Shown: positions 1 to 6,269 of the stretch, piece after piece
How positions within the stretch are numbered: position 1 is the stretch's first letter
Layout of the letters: every line of letters begins with the position of its first letter
From: an uncultured Ruminococcus sp.
GTDB lineage: Bacteria; Bacillota; Clostridia; Oscillospirales; Ruminococcaceae
DNA length: 27,068 bases
Direction: 5' to 3'
NCBI RefSeq assembly: GCF_937915125.1
Contig: NZ_CALDMP010000026.1
Location: forward strand, 1 to 27,068
Notes under the pieces: model-generated
Told to the model about the DNA's origin: nothing
The model's database searches: none
The model's input: only the letters and a program-made list of their open reading frames with translations
Made by a program: the position numbers and the translations under genes

Positions 1-88
1 AATACACAAAGTATTCACTGCGCTTTTTGTTTCATCTGACGAAAAATCTGACTGCACATCTGACGCACAATCTTTGTGCGGTATTGCC
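1..88 (-). mobile_element. MITE-like element, partial copy cut by window edge
   Basis: The reverse complement of this segment matches 6025-6112 at 87 of 88 positions, so it is a second copy of the element at 6025-6196 in opposite orientation. Its terminal inverted repeat (GGCAATACCGCACAAAG on the minus strand) ends at 88, two bases from the stop codon of the regulator gene. The other end lies outside the window, so its target duplication cannot be checked. If the element behaves like the complete copy, the five bases 89-93 (TCTAT) should recur on the far side. Confidence 0.8.
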
Positions 89-89
89 T

Positions 90-743
90 CTATCCTTTTG
101 GAAACAGCGATAATCGAAGTACCCTGTGCTCTGCCGCACACTTCCACAAATAACAGAAAGTTAGTAAAATCTGGAGCACGCCTGCCACCAGATAGACAAC
201 GCCGATGCCCGATATGGGAAATGTCACATGAAGCGACACCGCCGTAAACCAGATGATCCCTGTAATACAGATAAAACGCCACACATATGGCCACCAGAGA
301 ATCGCAAGCACCAGCCAGACAACAAAGCAGGCAGGTGCGGCATAGCAGAGCACACGAGAATTCCATACCGCTGCGATCTCCGGTGCCAGAAACCGAAAGA
401 AGCAAATGGTCAGAAATGCTACCAGCCACACACCGCCTACAGACAGCAGCGTGATAAAATAGTGCTTCCAGCTAAATCTACTGGCAGTAGAATCAACGAT
501 TTTCGGCTCTATTTCAGCTTTTTCCGCCTGTGGAGCGATCAAATCATTGACTGTCACCCCAAAGACCTCAGAAAGCCGTATTAGCGTCATGGCATCCGGA
601 ATTCCCTCGCCCCGTTCCCATTTGGAAATGCTCTTGTCAGAATAGTTGATTTTCTCCGAAAGTTCAAACTGGGTCAGCCCCAGCTTTTTGCGGTACTGCG
701 CAATGTTCTGTGCAATGGTTTGTTTTATTTCTTCGTCTGTCAT
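90..743 (-). CDS. XRE-family transcriptional regulator with C-terminal membrane domain
   Basis: A 217-residue protein. Residues about 8-65 form a Cro/CI-type helix-turn-helix: LTQFELSEKINYSDKSISKW is the usual 'LTQ-LA--l-vs---iS-WE' pattern, followed by RLSEVFGVTVNDL. After a short linker the region from about 90 on is strongly hydrophobic, with about four membrane segments. This architecture (HTH plus membrane domain) is common in Firmicutes; ligand and targets are unknown. The start is supported by AAGGAG upstream of the ATG and by a clear promoter. It is divergent from the riboflavin operon, so local regulation is conceivable but nothing shows it. The stop codon sits directly beside a MITE-like element. 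Confidence 0.85.
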   Translation of the reverse strand: MTDEEIKQTIAQNIAQYRKKLGLTQFELSEKINYSDKSISKWERGEGIPDAMTLIRLSEVFGVTVNDLIAPQAEKAEIEPKIVDSTASRFSWKHYFITLLSVGGVWLVAFLTICFFRFLAPEIAAVWNSRVLCYAAPACFVVWLVLAILWWPYVWRFICITGIIWFTAVSLHVTFPISGIGVVYLVAGVLQILLTFCYLWKCAAEHRVLRLSLFPKG

Positions 744-786
744 GTCAGGTCTCCTTGTTATCGTTGAAATGGTGTGTTTTTATAGT

Positions 787-815
787 ATTATAGCAAAGAT
801 AAAAAAATAAGTCAA
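787..815 (-). promoter_or_regulatory. Sigma-A-type promoter of the XRE regulator gene
   Basis: On the minus strand, TTGACT (810-815) is followed after 17 bases by TATAAT (787-792), about 45 bases ahead of the regulator start codon. Hexamers and spacing are near consensus. Confidence 0.75.
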
Positions 816-872
816 GCAGCGGAGAAAACGAAAAAATGTATTTTCTGCGTTGAAAAAAACTGTTTCTTCGTC

Positions 873-901
873 TTGACAGGAACTATGATGTGTGCTATAC
901 T
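873..901 (+). promoter_or_regulatory. Sigma-A-type promoter of the riboflavin operon
   Basis: TTGACA at 873-878, a 17-base spacer and TATACT at 896-901 (TATAAT follows directly at 901-906). It lies just ahead of the FMN riboswitch, so transcription should start near 908 and include the whole aptamer. The 744-1166 gap between the two genes holds both promoters, the riboswitch and its expression platform. Confidence 0.85.
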
Positions 902-918
902 ATAATCAAATAATCTTA

Positions 919-1040
919 TGCTTCAGGGCATTGTGTAATTCATGACCGGCAGTGATGGACAAGCTTGTCCCAGTCTGCGAGCCATATGGCTGATTCGGTG
1001 CAATTCCGAAACCGACGGTATAGTCCGGATGAGAGAAGCA
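919..1040 (+). promoter_or_regulatory. FMN riboswitch (RFN element) aptamer
   Basis: Conserved RFN blocks appear in order: CAGGGCA, GACCGGCAGTGATGG, TCTGCGAGCC, GATTCGGTG with AATTCCGAAACCGACGGTAT, then AGTCCGGATGAGAGAAG. TGCTTC (919-924) pairs with GAAGCA (1035-1040) to close helix P1. FMN binding normally stops expression of riboflavin genes, and the operon below is exactly that. Alternative boundaries could shift by a few bases. Confidence 0.95.
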
Positions 1041-1079
1041 GCGCACATCACGTGTTTCCCCCATAACTTCTGTAAATTC

Positions 1080-1098
1080 CTGTACGGAATCCGTACAG
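1080..1098 (+). promoter_or_regulatory. Hairpin in riboswitch expression platform, possible antiterminator part
   Basis: CTGTACGG (1080-1087) and CCGTACAG (1091-1098) form a perfect 8-bp stem with a 3-base loop between aptamer and terminator. Its role in switching is inferred from position only. Confidence 0.5.
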
Positions 1099-1104
1099 CT
1101 TTGT

Positions 1105-1141
1105 GCCTGCCCTGTGGTATTTCCATAAGGCAGGCTTTTTT
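1105..1141 (+). terminator. Riboswitch-controlled intrinsic terminator ahead of ribD
   Basis: GCCTGCC (1105-1111) pairs with GGCAGGC (1129-1135), followed directly by six T residues. It lies between the FMN aptamer and the ribD start, the expected layout for FMN-dependent premature termination. Confidence 0.9.
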
Positions 1142-1166
1142 GATTGAAATGAAAGGCAGTATTGTT

Positions 1167-2261
1167 ATGACACAACACACATTTTATATGCAGCGTGCCA
1201 TTCAGCTGGCAAAGCGCGGCATCGGTTTTGTTAACCCCAATCCCCTGGTAGGTGCGGTGATCGTCAAGGATGGGCGCATTATCAGCGAGGGCTGGCACGC
1301 CAGATACGGCGATCTTCATGCTGAACGAAATGCGCTGAAAAACTGCACCGCCGACCCCACTGGAGCGACTATGTATGTCACTTTAGAGCCATGCTGCCAC
1401 CACGGCAAGCAGCCGCCCTGCACTGAAGCAATTCTGAAGAACGGCATTCAGCGTGTGTATATCGGTTCCCGGGATCCCAATCCCCTGGTTGCCGGAAAGG
1501 GCGTCGCCTTTCTCCGGGAACATGGCGTGGAAGTCATAACGGATTTTCTCCGGGAGGAATGTGACGCTCTGAACCCTGTCTTTTTCCGGTATATTACCAC
1601 AAAAATGCCGTATACCATTCTCAAGTATGCCATGACTGCAGACGGCAAGATCGCCTGTGCCGGCGGTGCTTCCCAATGGGTCACAGGAGAAACTGCACGT
1701 GCCCATGTACACCAGACCCGGAAGCGTGTTGCCGCCATCTGCGTGGGCATCGGCACGGTTCTGGCGGATGATCCCATGTTGAACTGCCGCTGCGAAAATC
1801 CCAGCCAGCCAGTGCGTGTGGTACTGGATACCCGCCTGCGCATTCCCCTGACATCCCGGCTGGTGCAGACGGCAAAGGATATCCCCGTAATCGTTTTCAC
1901 CCATCAGCCCGACCCAGAAAAATGTGCCGCTTTGGAAACCGCTGGTGTCACGGTACTAGAAGCACCGCTGGAAGGTGCACACGTTTCCATCCTGGAATGC
2001 CTGGCGATATTGGGACAGCATGGGCTGGACAGCGTTCTCATTGAGGGAGGCGCATCCATACATGCAGCGGCATTGCAGGCAGGCTGCGCCGATCTGGTGC
2101 AGGTCTATCTGGCACCAAAGCTGTTCGGCGGTGATGGTCTGTCTCCCATTGGCAGCATAGGTATCCTGACTCCGGCAGAAGCAGTATTGCTTTCACCGCC
2201 GACAATTACAAAGCTGGGAGAAGATCTCCTGCTGGAGTACACCAGAAAGGATGGCGCATAA
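1167..2261 (+). CDS. ribD: Bifunctional diaminohydroxyphosphoribosylaminopyrimidine deaminase / 5-amino-6-(5-phosphoribosylamino)uracil reductase
   Basis: RibD catalyses the second and third steps of riboflavin synthesis. The N-terminal deaminase has the zinc-site motifs HAE (residues 51-53) and PCCHHGKQPPC (Cys76 and Cys85). The C-terminal NADPH-dependent reductase runs from about residue 145, with the ...LIEGGASIH... motif. At 364 residues it has normal RibD length. The open frame extends upstream to 942, but that part runs through the riboswitch and terminator; ATG 1167, preceded by AAAGG, is the credible start. It is first in the operon and its stop codon abuts the ribE start. Confidence 0.95.
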   Translation: MTQHTFYMQRAIQLAKRGIGFVNPNPLVGAVIVKDGRIISEGWHARYGDLHAERNALKNCTADPTGATMYVTLEPCCHHGKQPPCTEAILKNGIQRVYIGSRDPNPLVAGKGVAFLREHGVEVITDFLREECDALNPVFFRYITTKMPYTILKYAMTADGKIACAGGASQWVTGETARAHVHQTRKRVAAICVGIGTVLADDPMLNCRCENPSQPVRVVLDTRLRIPLTSRLVQTAKDIPVIVFTHQPDPEKCAALETAGVTVLEAPLEGAHVSILECLAILGQHGLDSVLIEGGASIHAAALQAGCADLVQVYLAPKLFGGDGLSPIGSIGILTPAEAVLLSPPTITKLGEDLLLEYTRKDGA

Positions 2262-2897
2262 ATGTTTACAGGAATCGTAGAAGAAATGGGTACAGTCCGG
2301 CGGCTGACCAAAACACCGGGCCGCTGCGAACTGGAGCTGACGGCATCCAAAGTACTGGAAGGCACAAAAATCGGGGACAGCATTGCCGTGAACGGTGTTT
2401 GCCTGACGGTGATCTCCATAGATGCAAATGGATTCACGGCAGATGTCATGCCGGAAACCCTGCGGCGCAGTAACCTAGGTGCGCTGAAACCCGGCTCCAT
2501 GGTAAATCTGGAGCGTGCCATGGCGGCAGACGGACGCTTCGGCGGACATATTGTTGCCGGACACATTGACGGTACCGGTAAAATCAAGTCTATGCAGCCT
2601 GAGGGCAACGCAGTATTGGTGACCATTGGTGCGGCACCGGAACTGCTGCGGTATGTGGTGGAAAAAGGTTCCATCGCCATCGACGGCATCAGCCTGACAG
2701 TGGCAAAGGTGACCCATTCGGATTTCACCGTCAGTCTCATTCCTCATACCGGCGAGGAAACCACACTGCTGAAACACCGTCCCGGGGAGATCGTCAATCT
2801 GGAGACGGATATCATCGGGAAATATGTGGAAAAGCTCATGCAGCCGAAATCGGGCGGTGTGACGGTGGAACTGCTCCGGGAGAATGGGTTTTGTTAA
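2262..2897 (+). CDS. ribE: Riboflavin synthase, alpha subunit
   Basis: A 211-residue protein that dismutates two 6,7-dimethyl-8-ribityllumazine molecules to riboflavin, normally as a trimer. It begins MFTGIVEEMGTV, the family signature. The two lumazine-binding repeats are visible: residues 1 to about 97 (with VNGVCLTV) and about 98-200 (GHIVAGHIDGTG, then IDGISLTV). Its ATG follows the ribD stop with no gap, and the ribosome site AAAGGATGG lies in the end of ribD, suggesting coupled translation. In Bacillus nomenclature this gene is also called ribE; in E. coli it is ribC. Confidence 0.95.
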   Translation: MFTGIVEEMGTVRRLTKTPGRCELELTASKVLEGTKIGDSIAVNGVCLTVISIDANGFTADVMPETLRRSNLGALKPGSMVNLERAMAADGRFGGHIVAGHIDGTGKIKSMQPEGNAVLVTIGAAPELLRYVVEKGSIAIDGISLTVAKVTHSDFTVSLIPHTGEETTLLKHRPGEIVNLETDIIGKYVEKLMQPKSGGVTVELLRENGFC

Positions 2898-2911
2898 CAC
2901 GAGGTGCACAC

Positions 2912-3448
2912 ATGATATTAGAAACGAAGCGATTGTCTCTGCGTGAGATGACACAAAACGATTTTGCATCCCTGTGCAAAATCTTACAGGACGAAAAAGT
3001 CATGTACGCCTATGAAGGCGCATTCAGCAATGAAGAAGTACAGCAGTGGCTCGACCGTCAGATTGCCCGCTATGAAAGCTACGGGCACAGATTCGGTTTA
3101 TACGCAGTGATCTGCAAAGAAACCGGGGACATGATCGGACAGTGCGGACTGACCATGCAGCCGTGGAAAGACCGGGAAGTCCTTGAAGTCGGTTATTTGT
3201 TCCGAAGAGACTGCTGGCACAAGGGCTATGCCACCGAAGCTGCAAAAACGTGCAAAGAATACGCCTTTACAACATTGCATGCCCACGAGGTGTATTCCAT
3301 TATCCGGGACACCAATCTTCCCTCACAGCGTGTAGCACTGCGAAACGGCATGAAAAGCGTGGATACCTGGACAAAGCATTACAGGGGCATAGATATGCCG
3401 CATCTGTTATTTTGTGTGAAACAATCAAACCGCAAGGAGGTTTTATAA
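2912..3448 (+). CDS. GNAT family N-acetyltransferase (RimJ/RimL-like)
   Basis: A 178-residue protein starting MILETKRLSLREMTQ, typical of the RimJ/RimL-like GNAT group that acetylates amino groups using acetyl-CoA. Motif A/B is at LEVGYLFRRDCWHKGYATEA, followed by NLPSQRVALRNGM, the usual 'N-aSi-v-eK-Gf' equivalent. ATG 2912 is chosen because GAGGT lies just upstream; the frame could also open at TTG 2891, overlapping ribE. It sits inside the riboflavin operon, 14 bases after ribE and directly before ribBA. No riboflavin step needs an acetyltransferase, so its substrate is unknown and it may be an operon passenger. Confidence 0.85.
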   Translation: MILETKRLSLREMTQNDFASLCKILQDEKVMYAYEGAFSNEEVQQWLDRQIARYESYGHRFGLYAVICKETGDMIGQCGLTMQPWKDREVLEVGYLFRRDCWHKGYATEAAKTCKEYAFTTLHAHEVYSIIRDTNLPSQRVALRNGMKSVDTWTKHYRGIDMPHLLFCVKQSNRKEVL

Positions 3449-4645
3449 ATGGAATACCAAACCATTGAACAGGCACTGCAAGACCTGCGTGCCGGAAAGT
3501 GCATTCTGGTGACAGACGACCCCGACCGTGAAAACGAGGGTGACCTCATCTGCGCCGGACAGTTTGCCACTACCGAAAATGTCAACCTCATGGCAAGCTA
3601 TGCCAAGGGGCTGATCTGTATGCCCATGAGCCGTGACAATGTTGTCCGGCTGGGACTGACCCAGATGGTTTCCCATAATACGGATAACCATGAGACGGCG
3701 TTTACCGTTTCCATCGACCACATTGACACCACCACCGGCATTTCCGCTGTGGAACGTGGACTGACAGCACGTATGGCAGCAGACCCGTCGGCGCATCCGG
3801 GCGATTTCCGCCGGCCGGGACACATGTTCCCTCTGGAAGCAAAGCCCGGCGGTGTTCTGGAGCGCAACGGCCATACAGAAGCAACTGTGGATTTGCTGCG
3901 CTTAGCCGGACTGACCCAGGTGGGGCTGTGCTGCGAGATCATGGAGGATGACGGCACCATGATGCGGGGCGAACGTCTGGAAGAATTCGCCAAGCAGCAC
4001 GATCTCTCCTTTATCACCATCCGGGAATTGCAGCGCTACCGCCGGAATCACGACAACTTCGTGGAAGAAGTGGCACGTGCCCAGCTGCCCACCTCTCACG
4101 GCGAATTTCAGATGTTCGGGTTCCGCAACACCATCAATGGCGATGAACATGTGGCGCTTGTCATGGGTGATGTTGCCGATGGAAAGCCGGTGCTGTGCCG
4201 GGTGCACTCCGAGTGTCTGACAGGAGATGTGTTCGGCTCCTGCCGCTGTGACTGCGGCGAACAGCTGAATCGTGCACTGGATATGATTCAGGCAGAGGGC
4301 AGAGGCATTCTGGTCTATCTCCGGCAGGAGGGCAGAGGTATCGGACTGCTCAACAAGATTCGGGCGTACAAATTGCAGGAAGATGGTCTGGATACGGTGG
4401 AAGCCAATATCCAGCTGGGCTTTGCACCGGATCTCCGGGATTACAGTGTGGGAGCGCAGATCCTGAAGCACTTAGGGGCAACTTCTCTGCGGCTCATGAC
4501 CAACAATCCTGACAAGATTGCAGATCTGTCCGAATATGGATTGACCGTGGCAGAGCGTGTGCCCATCGACATTCCCGAAAAGCCCGAAAATCTGCGGTAT
4601 CTCAAGACAAAACAGTTTAAGATGGGACATTATCTGCACTTCTGA
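3449..4645 (+). CDS. ribBA: Bifunctional 3,4-dihydroxy-2-butanone-4-phosphate synthase / GTP cyclohydrolase II
   Basis: A 398-residue fusion that starts both branches of riboflavin synthesis. The N-terminal half (to about 200) is DHBP synthase, with DDPDRENEGDLICAG and the HNTDNHETAFTVS/THAHPGD-type regions. The C-terminal half is GTP cyclohydrolase II: RVHSECLTGDVFGSCRCDCG supplies the zinc cysteines and YLRQEGRGIGL the substrate site. Length is normal for RibBA. It has a strong ribosome site (AAGGAGG) ending ten bases or fewer from the ATG. The stop of the preceding acetyltransferase touches its start. Confidence 0.96.
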   Translation: MEYQTIEQALQDLRAGKCILVTDDPDRENEGDLICAGQFATTENVNLMASYAKGLICMPMSRDNVVRLGLTQMVSHNTDNHETAFTVSIDHIDTTTGISAVERGLTARMAADPSAHPGDFRRPGHMFPLEAKPGGVLERNGHTEATVDLLRLAGLTQVGLCCEIMEDDGTMMRGERLEEFAKQHDLSFITIRELQRYRRNHDNFVEEVARAQLPTSHGEFQMFGFRNTINGDEHVALVMGDVADGKPVLCRVHSECLTGDVFGSCRCDCGEQLNRALDMIQAEGRGILVYLRQEGRGIGLLNKIRAYKLQEDGLDTVEANIQLGFAPDLRDYSVGAQILKHLGATSLRLMTNNPDKIADLSEYGLTVAERVPIDIPEKPENLRYLKTKQFKMGHYLHF

Positions 4646-4674
4646 GCAGCGTTGTTCCGCTTCAACATATCTGC

Positions 4675-4693
4675 GGGCGAACAATGTTCGCCC
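4675..4693. repeat. Small inverted repeat between ribBA and ribH
   Basis: GGGCGAAC (4675-4682) and GTTCGCCC (4686-4693) form a perfect 8-bp stem around AAT, followed by CCTAC. It lies in the 112-bp gap between ribBA and ribH and lacks a T run, so it is not a convincing terminator. It resembles an intergenic REP-like palindrome; GTTCGCCCC also occurs in the hairpin at 27038-27065. Confidence 0.55.
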
Positions 4694-4757
4694 CTACAGC
4701 AAACCCTACCACCAATTCCAACGAAAAGGTGAAAAATAACAATCTGGAGGTATTCTT

Positions 4758-5222
4758 ATGAAAACATTAGAAGGCATGTACGAAGGCAAGGGACTGAAAA
4801 TCGCCATTGTGGCATCCCGGTTCAACGAATTTATTACCAGCAAGCTCATAGGCGGTGCAGAGGATTGTCTCCTGCGCCACGGCACAGACGGAGATGACAT
4901 TACCCTGGCATGGGTGCCGGGTGCTTTTGAGATTCCCCTGGCGGCGAAGAAACTGGCAAATTCCGGCAAATACGATGCGATCATCTGCGTAGGTGCAGTC
5001 ATCCGTGGTTCCACCAGCCACTATGATTATGTATGCGCCGAGGTTTCCAAGGGCATTGCACAGGTGGGACTGGAATCCGGTGTGCCGGTGCTGTTCGGCG
5101 TGCTGACAACGGATACCATCGAACAGGCAATCGAGCGTGCCGGCACAAAGGCAGGCAACAAGGGCTATGATTGTGCCATGTCGGCACTGGAGATGGTGAG
5201 CCTGTTCAAGAACGTGGAATAA
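4758..5222 (+). CDS. ribH: 6,7-dimethyl-8-ribityllumazine synthase
   Basis: A 154-residue protein that condenses 5-amino-6-ribitylaminouracil with dihydroxybutanone phosphate; the family forms pentamers or 60-mer shells. Family features are ASRFNEFIT near the N-terminus, WVPGAFEIPLAAKK, CVGAVIRGSTSHYDYV and VLTTDTIEQAIERAGTKAGNKG. The ribosome site CTGGAGG is well placed. It is fifth in the riboflavin operon, after a 112-bp gap with a small palindrome, and is followed 19 bases later by the HAD phosphatase. Confidence 0.96.
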   Translation: MKTLEGMYEGKGLKIAIVASRFNEFITSKLIGGAEDCLLRHGTDGDDITLAWVPGAFEIPLAAKKLANSGKYDAIICVGAVIRGSTSHYDYVCAEVSKGIAQVGLESGVPVLFGVLTTDTIEQAIERAGTKAGNKGYDCAMSALEMVSLFKNVE

Positions 5223-5241
5223 ATCCAAAAGAGGGATTCTC

Positions 5242-6024
5242 ATGCAAAACTTCATCTTCTTCGACATTGACGGCACCATTATTTCCGAGGACGGCTTTCT
5301 GCCGGAATCCGCAGTCCGTGCCATCCGTGCCGCACGTGCCAGAGGCAATGCCACCCTCATCAACACCGGGCGCACTGCCATGAACGTGGATCCATATCTG
5401 AAAGAAATCGGCTTCGACGGCTATATTTACGGCTGCGGCACGGAGCTGGAATATGACGGCAAGATCTTATTTCACGAGACGCAGACACCGGAGCGCAGCC
5501 GGGAAATGGTGGAACTGGTACGCCGTACCAACGTTGCCGTGCTGTACGAGCGCAGCGATGCCATGTTCTACGACCCACAGACACGGATGCTACCGGGGCT
5601 GGAGGAACTTCTGGAGCTGTACACCAGAAAGCACACAGCATTCTCGACAGTGCCCGAAACGCCGGACTGGTACACGGACAAGTTTGTCATCTGGTATGAC
5701 GAAAAAAGTGACCTTGCCGGATTTCGGAATGGCATCCGAAAAAAATTTTTCTTTATCGACCGTGGAAACAATTTTGCTGAAATGGTTCCCTGGGGCTGTT
5801 CCAAAGCAAGGGGCATGGCAAAGCTAATGGAACTCCTGGGCGCAGAACGGGAACAGGTTTTCGCCATCGGCGACAGTCTCAACGACCGTCCCATGCTGGA
5901 GTATGCCGGCACTGGAATCGCCATGGGAGACAATCCTATGCTGCACCCCTATGCGGACTACATCACGGCGAATCTGAAAGAGGATGGGCTGGAAAAGGCG
6001 CTGGCGCATTTTGATTTAATATAA
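5242..6024 (+). CDS. Cof-type HAD family phosphatase, candidate for the riboflavin-pathway dephosphorylation
   Basis: A 260-residue HAD hydrolase of the Cof (IIB, C2-cap) type. Motif I is FDIDGT (nucleophile Asp8, acid Asp10), motif II is INTGR, and motif IV is GDSLNDRPML followed by GIAMGDN. RibD yields a phosphorylated ribitylaminouracil that must lose its phosphate before RibH can act, and in Bacillus this is done by Cof-like HAD enzymes. Placement 19 bases after ribH with ribosome site AGAGGG makes this role likely, though inferred. The TAA stop forms part of the target duplication of the following MITE-like element. Cof proteins are often promiscuous, so other sugar-phosphate substrates are possible. 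Confidence 0.88.
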   Translation: MQNFIFFDIDGTIISEDGFLPESAVRAIRAARARGNATLINTGRTAMNVDPYLKEIGFDGYIYGCGTELEYDGKILFHETQTPERSREMVELVRRTNVAVLYERSDAMFYDPQTRMLPGLEELLELYTRKHTAFSTVPETPDWYTDKFVIWYDEKSDLAGFRNGIRKKFFFIDRGNNFAEMVPWGCSKARGMAKLMELLGAEREQVFAIGDSLNDRPMLEYAGTGIAMGDNPMLHPYADYITANLKEDGLEKALAHFDLI

Positions 6025-6196
6025 GGCAATACCGCACAAAGATTGTGCGTCAGATGCGCAGTCAGATTTTTCGTCAGATGAAACAAAAAGCGCAGTGAAT
6101 ACTTTGTGTATTCACGAGCATTTTTGTGAAATATGACGGAAAAGATGCAAGCATATGACGTGCAAAGCCGTCAGGCGCTCTTTGTGCGGTGTTGCC
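6025..6196 (+). mobile_element. MITE-like element, complete copy
   Basis: A 172-bp non-coding element. The left end GGCAATACCGCACAAAG (6025-6041) and the inverted right end (6180-6196, reading GGCAACACCGCACAAAG on the minus strand) match at 16 of 17 positions. It is flanked by TATAA on both sides (6020-6024 and 6197-6201), a probable 5-bp target duplication. Inside are a GTGAATAC/GTATTCAC hairpin and three GTCAGAT repeats. No transposase is encoded, so it must be moved in trans. An inverted second copy lies at 1-88. Confidence 0.85.
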
Positions 6197-6206
6197 TATA
6201 ATATGA

Positions 6207-6251
6207 CAACAACACCGCATACCCGAAAATGTCAGGTATGCGGTGTTGTTG
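6207..6251 (-). terminator. Strong hairpin downstream of the LRR-dockerin gene
   Basis: CAACAACACCGCATACC (6207-6223) pairs perfectly with GGTATGCGGTGTTGTTG (6235-6251) around an 11-base loop. It lies 18 bases past the LRR gene stop on the minus strand. There is no proper T run, so termination is inferred from position and stem strength. The central 37 bases (6211-6247) are identical to 8846-8882. The gap 6025-6269 holds only this hairpin and the MITE-like element. Confidence 0.6.
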
Positions 6252-6269
6252 CGTTATAGAAAAATGAAA

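Noticed and set aside
942..1166. In-frame upstream extension of ribD adding 75 residues
   Set aside because: It runs through the FMN aptamer and terminator, lacks a ribosome site, and the protein from 1167 already has full RibD length.
6025..6196. Reading the internal GTCAGAT repeats of the MITE-like element as a CRISPR array
   Set aside because: The repeats are only seven bases, irregularly spaced, without spacers or cas genes.
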